A stretch of 12,655 bases of DNA from DATJWY01 sp035500775 (GCA_035500775.1 DATJWY010000163.1:1-12655); one strand, 5' to 3'; positions 1 to 6,579 are shown, numbered from the stretch's first letter. Numbers and translations: made by a program. The notes: generated from the sequence alone by a model not told the origin.

Positions 1-6
1 CCGTAC

Positions 7-43
7 GGCCCCGGCGGGGTTTCAGGGGCGGAGCCCCTGACCT
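7..43 (+). repeat. Partial copy (right end) of dispersed four-hairpin intergenic repeat
   Basis: This matches the right end of the complete copies at 811-921 and 6623-6759. A GGCCCC block (7-12) corresponds to the right arm of their third hairpin. It is followed by a gcgggg-type spacer and a perfect 8-bp hairpin, TCAGGGGC (22-29) / GCCCCTGA (33-40) with a GGA loop, which is the fourth hairpin. The left part of the element would lie before the window. It ends 22 bases before the tlyA start codon, so it may contribute to the tlyA leader or end transcription of the preceding gene. No T-run follows, so a classical intrinsic terminator is not supported. Confidence 0.7.
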
Positions 44-65
44 GCCTTCACCGAGACTCAATTCC

Positions 66-803
66 ATGCCGAAACGCCGTGCCGACCAACTCCTCGTCGA
101 TCGCGGCCTGGCCGAAAGCCGCACCCGCGCCCAGGCGCTGATCCTTGCCGGCAAGGTCTTCACCGGCGAACGCCGTGTGGCGAAGGCCGGCGACCTGCTG
201 CCGGACGACCAGCCGCTGGAAGTGCGTGGCCAGGACCACCCCTGGGTCTCGCGCGGCGGGCTGAAGCTCGACCACGCGCTGCGCCATTTCGGCCTCTCGC
301 CCGCCGGACTGACCTGCCTGGATGTCGGCGCCTCCACCGGCGGCTTCACTGATGTGCTGCTGCACCATGGCGCGGCCCGGGTGCATGCGGTGGATGTCGG
401 GCACGGGCAGCTTGCCTGGAAGCTCCGCAGCGACCCGCGTGTGGTGGTGCATGAGCGCACCAATGCCCGCCACCTGGACGCGGCGACGATCGGCGAGCCG
501 GTGCAGGCGCTGGTCTGCGACGCGAGCTTCATCGGCCTCGCCACCCTGCTGCCGGCGCCGCTCGCGCTCTGCACGCCGGGAGCCTGGGCGGTGGCGCTGA
601 TCAAGCCGCAATTCGAGGCGGGGCCGGGCGCGGTCGGGGCCAAGGGCGTGGTGCGGGATCCGGCGGTCCACGCGGCGGTGTGCGAGCGTATTCGCGAGTG
701 GTGGTCGGGCTTACCGGGGTGGCGCGTGCTTGGGATCGAGGAAAGCCCGATCACCGGGCCGGAAGGGAATCGGGAATTTTTGATCGCGGCTGTTCGCGAT
801 TGA
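66..803 (+). CDS. tlyA: TlyA-family rRNA 2'-O-methyltransferase (S4 + FtsJ-like domains)
   Basis: The product is a 245-residue cytoplasmic SAM-dependent RNA methyltransferase. Known TlyA proteins 2'-O-methylate cytidines of 23S rRNA (C1920), and in the longer type also of 16S rRNA (C1409). An S4 RNA-binding domain spans about residues 1-62 (KRRADQLLVDRGL at the start). A Rossmann methyltransferase domain follows, with SAM motif CLDVGASTGG at 84-93. The K-D-K-E catalytic tetrad of 2'-O-methyltransferases is visible: K67 (GGLKLD), D152 (CDASFI), K180 (LIKPQFEAG) and E237 (GNREFLI). The length is close to the short type I form, which acts on 23S rRNA only; that is inference. The ATG at 66 has only a weak purine-rich stretch upstream (CCGAGA), but the S4 domain begins at once, so this start fits. 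The gene stands alone and converges on mnmA. In alphaproteobacteria tlyA often follows dxs, which would lie outside this window. Confidence 0.93.
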   Translation: MPKRRADQLLVDRGLAESRTRAQALILAGKVFTGERRVAKAGDLLPDDQPLEVRGQDHPWVSRGGLKLDHALRHFGLSPAGLTCLDVGASTGGFTDVLLHHGAARVHAVDVGHGQLAWKLRSDPRVVVHERTNARHLDAATIGEPVQALVCDASFIGLATLLPAPLALCTPGAWAVALIKPQFEAGPGAVGAKGVVRDPAVHAAVCERIREWWSGLPGWRVLGIEESPITGPEGNREFLIAAVRD

Positions 804-810
804 GGCCTTA

Positions 811-921
811 CTGGGGCTCCGCCCCAGACCCCGCCAAAGGCCAAGCCTTTGGAATCCTTTACTTAAAGTGATCGGGGGTCTGGGGCCTCAAGGCCCCAGC
901 GGGTCCAGGGCAGAGCCCTGG
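811..921 (+). repeat. Complete four-hairpin intergenic repeat (copy A)
   Basis: Four perfect hairpins stand in series. H1 is CTGGGGC (811-817) / GCCCCAG (821-827). H2 is CCAAAGGC (834-841) / GCCTTTGG (845-852). H3 is CTGGGGCCT (880-888) / AGGCCCCAG (891-899). H4 is CCAGGGC (905-911) / GCCCTGG (915-921). Between H2 and H3 lies an AT-rich core, AATCCTTTACTTAAAGTG, which here contains the small palindrome CTTTA-ct-TAAAG (857-868). The element fills the gap between the convergent tlyA and mnmA genes and ends four bases before the mnmA stop. It could stop transcription from both sides, or protect 3' ends as REP-like elements do. There are no T-runs. Related copies are at 6623-6759 and, inverted, at 12472-12586. 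Confidence 0.9.
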
Positions 922-925
922 CCTT

Positions 926-1996
926 CTAAGCCGCCGAACGGATAAACCCACCCCCCAGCACCCGTTCCCCCTCATAGAACACACACCCCTGCCCAGGCGC
1001 GGCCAAGGACGGCTCATCCAGCACCACCTCCGCCCCCTCGCCCACCGGCCGCACCAGCGCCGGGCGCAACACATCCCGCGCCCGCAGCTTCACCGCGCAG
1101 CGCAGCCCCTCGGCCGGCGCGTCCACCAGCCAGTTCACCGCACGCAGCGCGACCGTCGGCCCGCCGCAGCCGCGCGGACCGACCACGACGCGACGATTCG
1201 CCGCATCCAGCGCCACCACCACTTGCGGCACGCCGCCATCCATCGCGGCGCTGCCGAGGCGCTTCGCCTGCCCGACCGTGTAGCGCGCCACGCCCTCGTG
1301 CCGGCCGAGCACCCGCCCGTCCCGGCTGACGATCTCGCCCGGCTCCGCCGCCTCCGGCCGCAGCCGGCCGACGATATCGGCGTAGCTCCCCTGCGGCACG
1401 AAACAGATATCCTGGCTGTCCGGCTTCTCGGCGACGGCGAGGCCCAGCCGCGCCGCCTCGGCCCGCACCAGGTCCTTGTTCGGCATGTCGCCCAGGGGGA
1501 AGCGGCTGAAGGCGAGTTGCTCGCGCGTGGTGGCGAACAGGAACCAGCTCTGGTCGCGGTTGGGATCGGCGGCGCGGTGCAACTCCGGCCCGCCCGGGCC
1601 TTCCTTGCGGCGCACGTAATGGCCGGTCGCCATCGCCTCCGCGCCAAGGTCGCGGGCGAGCGCCAGAAGGTCGGTGAACTTGACGCTCTGGTTGCAGCGG
1701 ACGCACGGCACCGGCGTCTCGCCGCTGGCATAGGTTTCGGCGAAATCCTCGATCACCGCGGCGCGGAACCGCGCCTCGGCGTCGATGACGTAATGCGGGA
1801 TGCCGAGATGGTCGGCGACACGGCGGGCATCGTGGATGTCCTGCCCGGCGCAGCAGGCGCCCTTGCGGCCCACCGCGGCGCCGTGATCGTAGAGTTGCAG
1901 GGTGACGCCGATCACCTCGTGCCCAGCCTCATGCAGCAGGCCGGCCACGACGCTGCTATCCACCCCGCCGGACATCGCGACGACGATGCGGCTCAT
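926..1996 (-). CDS. mnmA: tRNA-specific 2-thiouridylase MnmA
   Basis: The product is a 356-residue cytoplasmic enzyme that uses ATP to adenylate C2 of U34 in tRNA(Lys/Glu/Gln) and then installs sulfur to give s2U34. The N-terminal PP-loop ATP-binding motif SGGVDSS is at 9-15. The two catalytic cysteines are visible as Cys101 (CVRCN) and Cys198 (DSQDICFVP), equivalent to E. coli Cys102 and Cys199. The DQSWFLF block (148-154) and the C-terminal beta-barrel region are present, and the length is normal. The ATG at 1996 was chosen because MSRIVVAMSGGVDSS is the conserved family start and a G-rich stretch precedes it; an in-frame start at 2053 would only add unconserved residues. It is last in an operon with two cysteine desulfurases and a ferredoxin, 88 bases after the ferredoxin gene. 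IscS-type enzymes are the sulfur source for this reaction, either through Tus relay proteins or directly as YrvO does for MnmA in Bacillus. Confidence 0.96.
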   Translation of the reverse strand: MSRIVVAMSGGVDSSVVAGLLHEAGHEVIGVTLQLYDHGAAVGRKGACCAGQDIHDARRVADHLGIPHYVIDAEARFRAAVIEDFAETYASGETPVPCVRCNQSVKFTDLLALARDLGAEAMATGHYVRRKEGPGGPELHRAADPNRDQSWFLFATTREQLAFSRFPLGDMPNKDLVRAEAARLGLAVAEKPDSQDICFVPQGSYADIVGRLRPEAAEPGEIVSRDGRVLGRHEGVARYTVGQAKRLGSAAMDGGVPQVVVALDAANRRVVVGPRGCGGPTVALRAVNWLVDAPAEGLRCAVKLRARDVLRPALVRPVGEGAEVVLDEPSLAAPGQGCVFYEGERVLGGGFIRSAA

Positions 1997-2084
1997 GCGC
2001 GCCCCCGCCGCATCCGGTCCATGCGCGACCGCTCCGGCGCGGCCTTGCGGCAACTCTCTCCGGATGCTGCGATCGCGCGGACCA

Positions 2085-2417
2085 TCAACGCTCCGAGGCG
2101 TTCCGGCTGGAGGCCGGCAGACGCACCACGAGCCCGTCCAGCTCTGGCGTGATCACGATCTGGCAGCCGAGGCGCGAAGTCTGCTCCAGGCCGAAGGCGA
2201 GATCGAGCATGTCTTCCTCGTCCTCGGTCGGCTTCTGCAGACGCGAGAACCAGGCCGGATCGACAATGACATGGCAGGTGGAGCAGGCGAGCGAGCCCTC
2301 GCACGCGCCCTCGATGTCCACGCCATGCTTGTGGGCGACTTCCAGGACGGAGAGGCCAACCGGCGCCTCCACCTCGCGGCGCGTGCCATCCCGTTCGATA
2401 AAAATCATCTTGGTCAT
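2085..2417 (-). CDS. fdx: 2Fe-2S ferredoxin (adrenodoxin/Isc Fdx type)
   Basis: The product is a 110-residue soluble electron carrier. The cluster ligands follow the adrenodoxin/Isc-ferredoxin pattern C-x5-C-x2-C with a distant fourth: Cys39, Cys45, Cys48 (in CEGSLACSTCHV) and Cys85 (SRLGCQI). An acidic DEEDMLD stretch (66-72) resembles the partner-docking helix of this family. Isc ferredoxins supply electrons for Fe-S cluster assembly on the scaffold together with IscS. The ATG at 2417 lies only three bases after the iscS-like stop, so the two are almost certainly co-transcribed and probably translationally coupled. The typical Isc partners iscU, iscA, hscB and hscA are not nearby. The family call is secure. 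The gene name fdx rests on similarity of motif and context. Confidence 0.93.
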   Translation of the reverse strand: MTKMIFIERDGTRREVEAPVGLSVLEVAHKHGVDIEGACEGSLACSTCHVIVDPAWFSRLQKPTEDEEDMLDLAFGLEQTSRLGCQIVITPELDGLVVRLPASSRNASER

Positions 2418-2420
2418 GTC

Positions 2421-3608
2421 TCAGGCCTCAACCTGCGCTGTTGCACCCGCGTCGTGGGCGGCCAGCCTCGCATGCGCATCGCACAGCGCCCGAGCGGCGT
2501 AATCCACATCGGCGGCGGAGGTATAGCGTCCGACGCAGAGGCGCAAGCTCCGCGCGGCCTCGGCGTTGCTCATGCCCATCGCCCGCAGCACGTAGCTCGT
2601 CTCGATCTCCGCCGAGCTGCACGCCGAACCGGTGGAGACGCACAACTCCGGCAACGCCGCGATCAGGGCGAGGGCCGGCACGGCGGGGAAGGTCAGATGC
2701 AGGCCACCGGGGATGCAGGCCGCCGGGCCATTGCGGCGCAGCCCCGGGATAAAGCTGTCGAGCGCGGCGAACAGACGCTCCCGCAACCCGGCGAGGCGGG
2801 CCGATTCCGCCGCCATCTCCTCCCGCGCCAATCGGCAGGCGGCGCCGAAACCGACGATCAGCGGCACCGGCAGCGTGCCGGACCGCAGCCCCCGCTCCTG
2901 CCCGCCGCCGGAGAAGAGCGGCGCGAGGCGCACGCGCGGCCGCCGGCGGACATAAAGGGCGCCGACGCCCTTCGGCCCGTACATTTTATGCGCGCTGAGC
3001 GAGGCGAGATCGGCGCCGATGGCGGCGATGTCGAGCGGGATCTTGCCCCCCGCCTGGGCGAGATCGGTATGGAACAGCGCCCCGGCCGCGCGCGCGATCG
3101 CGGCAAAGGCGGCGATATCCTGCACCACGCCGGTCTCGTTATTGACCGCCATGACGCTGACGAGGGCCGTCGGGGTCGCGAGCGCGGCGCGCAGCACATC
3201 CGGGTCGAGCCTTCCATCGGCGCCCACCGGCAGGATCTCGGTCTCGAACCCCTCCCCGGCGAGGGCGGCGACGCTTTCCAGCACGCATTTATGCTCGGTC
3301 GCGACCGTGACCACGCGGGCCGGGCCGCCAAAGGCGCGGCGATGCCGGGCGGCGCCCTTGATGGCGAGGTTGTTGGCCTCGGTCGCGCCGGAGGTGAGGA
3401 TGATCTCGCGCGGATCGGCGCCGATCAGGGCGGCGATCTCGGCGCGCGCCGCCTCCACCGCCGTCTCGGCCTCGTGGCCGAGCGCGTGCCCGGCGCTGTG
3501 CGGATTGCCGAAACGCTCGGTGAAATAGGGCAGCATCGCCTCGACCACGCGCGGGTCGCAGGGCGTGGTCGCCTGGTTATCGAGATAGATCGGACGGGTC
3601 GGACGCAT
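2421..3608 (-). CDS. iscS: Cysteine desulfurase, IscS-like (second of tandem pair)
   Basis: The product is a 395-residue PLP enzyme that converts L-cysteine to alanine and passes on the sulfur as an enzyme persulfide. The fold-type I motifs are all present: YLDNQATTP at the N-terminus, TSGATEANNLAIKG (72-85), the PLP-stacking His106 (TEHK), Asn157 (NNETG), Asp182 and Gln185 (TDLAQAGG), the Schiff-base Lys208 (LSAHKMYGPKG), and the mobile-loop cysteine Cys330 (STGSACSS). These closely match E. coli IscS numbering (His104, Lys206, Cys328), so it is a group I enzyme. The ATG at 3608 is chosen because the conserved RPIYLDNQATT follows directly. An in-frame ATG at 3617 is possible, and a much longer frame back to 3824 would overlap the upstream gene and is unlikely. 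It sits 41 bases after the other cysteine desulfurase and 3 bases before the ferredoxin. It is the likely sulfur donor for Fe-S assembly or MnmA. Confidence 0.94.
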   Translation of the reverse strand: MRPTRPIYLDNQATTPCDPRVVEAMLPYFTERFGNPHSAGHALGHEAETAVEAARAEIAALIGADPREIILTSGATEANNLAIKGAARHRRAFGGPARVVTVATEHKCVLESVAALAGEGFETEILPVGADGRLDPDVLRAALATPTALVSVMAVNNETGVVQDIAAFAAIARAAGALFHTDLAQAGGKIPLDIAAIGADLASLSAHKMYGPKGVGALYVRRRPRVRLAPLFSGGGQERGLRSGTLPVPLIVGFGAACRLAREEMAAESARLAGLRERLFAALDSFIPGLRRNGPAACIPGGLHLTFPAVPALALIAALPELCVSTGSACSSAEIETSYVLRAMGMSNAEAARSLRLCVGRYTSAADVDYAARALCDAHARLAAHDAGATAQVEA

Positions 3609-3649
3609 GTGCAGCATGTGGGGGCGGACGGACACGCTTGGAAGGCGGG

Positions 3650-4771
3650 TCAGGCCGCTCCCCTCCCCAACCGGGCCGCCATCCGCGTATAGGCGGCGAT
3701 GAACGCCTCCACCTCCGCCACCGTCGCCGACCAGGGCAGGGAAACGCGGATCGCCTGCCCGGCGAGTTCCCCGAGCCCCATCGCCTCCAGCACATGGCTC
3801 CGCGTCACCTTGCCGGAACTGCATGCGGCACCGGCAGAGACGGCGAAACCCTCCAGGTCGAGCGCGATCACCTGCCGCTCCGCCGGCACGCCCGGCAAGG
3901 CGAGGCTGGTGGTGTTCGGCAGACGCGCGGCTCCGGCGCCGCAGATCACGGCCCCGGCCGCGCGGGCGGCGTCCTCCACCCGGTCGCGCAGGGCGGCGAG
4001 CGCCGCCGGATGCCCCGGCCGGGCGGGATCGGCGAGCGCGGCCAGCGCGGCCTCCATCGCCGCCGCCATGCCAGCGATGGCGGGCAAGGCCGGGGTGCCG
4101 CCGCGCCGCCCACGCTCCTGTCCGCCGCCGGCGATCAGCGGGGCGAGCGCGGCCTCGCCCGCCAGCAGCAGTGCCCCCGCCCCCGGCGGCCCGCCGAATT
4201 TATGGCCGGAAAGCGCCAGGCTGTCGGCGCCGAGCGCCGCGAGATCGACCGTCATGCGCCCCACCGCCTGCACCGCGTCCACATGCAGCCGGGCGCCCGC
4301 CCGCCGGCAGAGCGCGGCGGCGGCGGCCACGTCCTGGATCGTCCCGGTCTCGTTATTCGCCAGCATCAGGCAGACGAGGCTCGGTTCCCCGCGCGCGAGC
4401 AGGTGCTCCAGCGCCGCGAGATCAGCCCGCCCCGCTTCGTCCACCGGCAGCACGTCGCCGCCCCCCGCCGTAAGGGCGGCAGCGCGCACCGCGTCATGCT
4501 CGGTCGCGCCGGCGATGAGGCGACGCCCGGCGCCGAGCGCCGCGATGGCGAGGGCGTTGCTCTCGGTGCCGCCGGAGGTGAAGACGACGCCGGACGAAGC
4601 CGCGCCGAGTCCGGCGGCCAGGGTTTCCCGCGCCGACTCCAGCACGCGGCGCGCGGCCCGGCCGGCGGCATGGATGGAGGCGGGATTGCCGGCCAGCTCG
4701 GCGGCGGCGAGCAGGGCGGCGCGCGCTTCCGGCCGTGGCCGCTCGGAAGCATTGGCGTCCAGGTAGATCAT
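3650..4771 (-). CDS. Cysteine desulfurase, NifS/IscS-type (first of tandem pair)
   Basis: The product is a 373-residue PLP-dependent cysteine desulfurase, clearly different in sequence from its downstream neighbour. Its motifs are MIYLDANAS at the start, TSGGTESNALAI (65-76), His92 (ATEHD), NNETGT (139-144), Asp165 and Gln168 (HVDAVQAVG), Schiff-base Lys191 (LSGHKFGGPPG), QERGRRGGT (218-226) and catalytic Cys317 (SAGAACSSGK). The ATG at 4771 begins the conserved MIYLDANA; the open frame continues to 5005 but codes for unconserved sequence. It heads the operon and starts next to an AT-rich divergent control region. The protein is rich in alanine and somewhat shorter than IscS. All catalytic residues remain, so there is no sign of decay. 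Whether it serves Suf, MnmA or another acceptor cannot be told from sequence alone. Confidence 0.93.
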   Translation of the reverse strand: MIYLDANASERPRPEARAALLAAAELAGNPASIHAAGRAARRVLESARETLAAGLGAASSGVVFTSGGTESNALAIAALGAGRRLIAGATEHDAVRAAALTAGGGDVLPVDEAGRADLAALEHLLARGEPSLVCLMLANNETGTIQDVAAAAALCRRAGARLHVDAVQAVGRMTVDLAALGADSLALSGHKFGGPPGAGALLLAGEAALAPLIAGGGQERGRRGGTPALPAIAGMAAAMEAALAALADPARPGHPAALAALRDRVEDAARAAGAVICGAGAARLPNTTSLALPGVPAERQVIALDLEGFAVSAGAACSSGKVTRSHVLEAMGLGELAGQAIRVSLPWSATVAEVEAFIAAYTRMAARLGRGAA

Positions 4772-5199
4772 GCGGCTTCTTCGATCACAGCGGTGTGCCC
4801 AACGCCAAACATGCACAAAAATCAGGGACGACCGGTCAATTTTATTATGATCGCACCGCATCAACTCTGTATATGCTGGCTGTGCCGACGGTCGCCCCCG
4901 TTGGCCGAAGATCACGGACCACGGCAAGCAAGAGCCGAAACCAGGCGGGAGGCCACTCGTCCAACCATTACCGCGCCCGTATCCGCGGAACGGACCGGAA
5001 GGCAATACTAATACGCAGGGCAGAATTGCACCTGCCTCTGGTCGCCTCCAGTCAGCGCAAAGAGAACGGCGCGTTCCTATATCCTATATAGTTGTTAGTG
5101 CTGCCAGGCTGCGAGCGGGGCATCGCCGCCGCCTGACGCTCGGCTGTTTCACTCCCGCGTCATGCCTAAACGCCGGGTCAGGAAAGAACGAAGAAGACC
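4772..5199. promoter_or_regulatory. Divergent control region between cysteine desulfurase operon and hydrolase; no gene seen
   Basis: This 428-base gap separates divergent genes. It is AT-richer than the rest of the window, chiefly around 4805-4875 and 5075-5100. On the minus strand CATAAT (4844-4849) and TAAAAT (4839-4844) resemble -10 boxes, and on the plus strand TATTAT (4843-4848) does; none has a good -35 at 17 bases. A perfect 8-bp palindrome, GACCGGTC (4830-4837), lies beside them. Near the hydrolase, two adjacent copies of CCTATAT (5076-5089) form a possible -10 region. A purine-rich stretch (GAAGAAG) just before 5200 is the hydrolase ribosome site. I see no tRNA, Rrf2/IscR gene or conserved protein. 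Promoter function is inference from position and composition. Confidence 0.45.
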
Positions 5200-5865
5200 A
5201 TGCCTGAGGTGATGTTCGCCGGCCCCGATGGCCGGCTCGAGGGACGCTACCACCACTCGAAGGAAGCGGGAGCGCCGCTGGCGCTGATCCTGCACCCGCA
5301 CCCGCTGCATGGCGGGACGATGAACAATCGCATCACCTACACCATGTACCAGTCGTTCCAGCGGCTGGGCTTCTCCGTGATGCGGTTCAATTTCCGCGGG
5401 GTCGGCCGCAGCCAGGGCCGCTATGACGGCGGCATCGGCGAGATCGGGGATGCCGCCGCGGCGCTCGACTGGATGCAGATGGTCAACCCGAATTCCAGCG
5501 GGCTCTGGATCGCGGGCTACTCGTTCGGGGCGTTCGTCGGCATGCAGTTGCTGATGCGCCGGCCGGAGGTTTCCGGCTGGGTCAGCGTCGCGCCGCCGGC
5601 CAGCCACTATGATTTCGGCTTCCTGGCGCCCTGCCCCTGCGGCGGCCTGATGCTGCATGGCGATGCCGACGAGCTCGTGCCCGAGCCGGCCGTGCGCAAG
5701 CTGGTCGATAAGCTGAACACGCAGAAGGGCGTGCAGGTCGATTACCGGGTGTTCGCCGGGGCCGACCATGTGTTCGCGACCCACGCCGACGCGGTGACCC
5801 AAGCGGTCGAGGACTATGTCGGCCGGTCGATCGCCCGCAAGACCATGGCGCTCGCCGCCGACTGA
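5200..5865 (+). CDS. Alpha/beta hydrolase (COG2945-like)
   Basis: The product is a 221-residue, probably cytoplasmic serine hydrolase. The nucleophile elbow GYSFGA contains Ser108. The likely acid is Asp157 in HGDADELVP and the base is His190 in GADHVF, in the usual order and spacing. The N-terminal LILHPHPLHGGTMNN (29-43) and FRGVGRSQG (65-73) are typical of the small dienelactone-hydrolase-like family known as predicted alpha/beta hydrolases (COG2945). No signal peptide or membrane segment is visible. The ATG at 5200 has a purine-rich stretch (GAAGAAG) about 5 bases upstream. It is transcribed away from the cysteine desulfurase operon. From general knowledge, genes of this family often adjoin suf/isc loci in alphaproteobacteria, but the substrate and any link to sulfur metabolism are unknown. 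The fold call is secure. The specific role is not. Confidence 0.9.
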   Translation: MPEVMFAGPDGRLEGRYHHSKEAGAPLALILHPHPLHGGTMNNRITYTMYQSFQRLGFSVMRFNFRGVGRSQGRYDGGIGEIGDAAAALDWMQMVNPNSSGLWIAGYSFGAFVGMQLLMRRPEVSGWVSVAPPASHYDFGFLAPCPCGGLMLHGDADELVPEPAVRKLVDKLNTQKGVQVDYRVFAGADHVFATHADAVTQAVEDYVGRSIARKTMALAAD

Positions 5866-5889
5866 CGGCACCGCGATACCACCGCGACT

Positions 5890-5928
5890 CGGGTGAAGTG
5901 CGTCGGCCTGGCCGCCGGACTTCACCCG
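5890..5928. terminator. Strong hairpin between convergent genes, possible bidirectional terminator
   Basis: A perfect 10-bp inverted repeat, CGGGTGAAGT (5890-5899) / ACTTCACCCG (5919-5928), encloses a smaller stem CGGC (5904-5907) / GCCG (5911-5914). It begins 24 bases after the hydrolase stop and lies between two convergent genes, so transcripts from either side would form it. There is no T-run on either strand, so Rho-independent termination is not certain; 3'-end protection is an alternative. Confidence 0.5.
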
Positions 5929-5962
5929 CGCGAACCTGCCCCCAAACTTGCCGCCTGACCTT

Positions 5963-5978
5963 GCCGTCCCTGGACGGC
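5963..5978 (-). terminator. Short hairpin right after the flavodoxin-like gene
   Basis: GCCGTCC (5963-5969) and GGACGGC (5972-5978) form a 7-bp perfect inverted repeat with a very short loop, immediately after the stop codon of the minus-strand flavodoxin-like gene. Position suggests a transcript end. No T-run follows, so the assignment is tentative. Confidence 0.35.
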
Positions 5979-5979
5979 C

Positions 5980-6555
5980 TCAGCCGCGCGTCTTGACCGC
6001 GTATTCCGCCACCCGCTTACCGTAAATCCGGGCGGTCTCCAGATCGCCCGGCGGCGGCGCCTCATCCGGCGAGGCATCGGCCGGGGATTGCGCCAGCGCG
6101 CCGGAGTAGCCGGCGATCCAGTTCACGTCATTCCGCTGCGAGGCCTTCTTGTTCGCCGACAACAGGCCGGTGCCGACCCAGACCATGCCGTGCTGCATCG
6201 CGAGCGTGATGAAGTAGGTGATGGTGTTGAACTTGTCGCCGTTGATCGAGGCGGAATTGGTGAAGCCGCCGGCGACCTTGTCCTTCCAGACGAGTTGGAA
6301 CCAGGGCTTGGAGGACGCATCGGCGAATTTTTTGAACTGCCAGGCCGGGCCGCCCATATAGGTCGGCGAGCCGAACAGGATGGCGTCGGCGGCGGCCAGG
6401 GTTTCCCACGCGCCGTCAGGCAGGTTGCCCTCCTTGTCGATCGCGAGGATCGTCGTTTGCGCGCCCTCGGCCGCGCTGGCGCCCTGCCCTATCGCCTCGG
6501 CCATCTTGGCCGTGTGGCCATAGCCGCTGAAATAGACAACCGCGATCTTCGCCAT
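5980..6555 (-). CDS. Flavodoxin-family protein / NAD(P)H-dependent FMN oxidoreductase-like
   Basis: The product is a 191-residue soluble flavoprotein of the flavodoxin-like fold. The FMN phosphate-binding loop is at 9-16 (FSGYGHTA) after the first strand KIAVVYF. The isoalloxazine-contacting loop GSPTYMGGPAWQFKKF spans about 62-77. A third loop, GFTNSASINGDKFNT (97-111), occupies the place of the FTSTG loop of WrbA. The overall layout is close to WrbA-type quinone reductases, but the exact WrbA signature motifs are not all present, so no symbol is given. Likely activity is FMN-dependent reduction of quinones or similar acceptors. The ATG at 6555 follows a strong GGGAGG ribosome site. The open frame extends to 6651 but without conserved sequence. 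It is a single gene, downstream of ppdK in the same direction but separated from it by a repeat element and a near-palindrome. Confidence 0.88.
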   Translation of the reverse strand: MAKIAVVYFSGYGHTAKMAEAIGQGASAAEGAQTTILAIDKEGNLPDGAWETLAAADAILFGSPTYMGGPAWQFKKFADASSKPWFQLVWKDKVAGGFTNSASINGDKFNTITYFITLAMQHGMVWVGTGLLSANKKASQRNDVNWIAGYSGALAQSPADASPDEAPPPGDLETARIYGKRVAEYAVKTRG

Positions 6556-6579
6556 GCGCCCTCCCCCCCTGGAGCCGGT

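Noticed and set aside
811..921. A CRISPR array, considered because of repeated short palindromes
   Set aside because: The units are single four-hairpin blocks several kilobases apart, not regularly spaced repeats with unique spacers, and no cas gene is present.
811..921. A classical Rho-independent terminator
   Set aside because: The stems are strong but no T-run follows any of them on either strand, so only a general transcript-end or stability role can be suggested.
1902..3692. A 596-codon plus-strand open frame
   Set aside because: It is antisense across mnmA, the ferredoxin and the iscS-like gene, all with clear catalytic motifs; no domain is seen in it.
3609..3824. N-terminal extension of the iscS-like protein
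   Set aside because: The added residues are glycine- and arginine-rich, unconserved, and overlap the end of the upstream cysteine desulfurase. The family start RPIYLDNQATT lies at 3608.
4772..5005. N-terminal extension of the first cysteine desulfurase
   Set aside because: The conserved MIYLDANA begins at 4771 and the extension crosses the AT-rich presumed promoter.
3638..5011. A 457-codon plus-strand open frame
   Set aside because: It is antisense to the first cysteine desulfurase and has no family features.
4735..5091. A 118-codon plus-strand open frame running into the divergent control region
   Set aside because: It starts inside the antisense of the cysteine desulfurase, has no ribosome site or recognisable motif, and its codon use is unlike the real genes. 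The region reads better as regulatory DNA.
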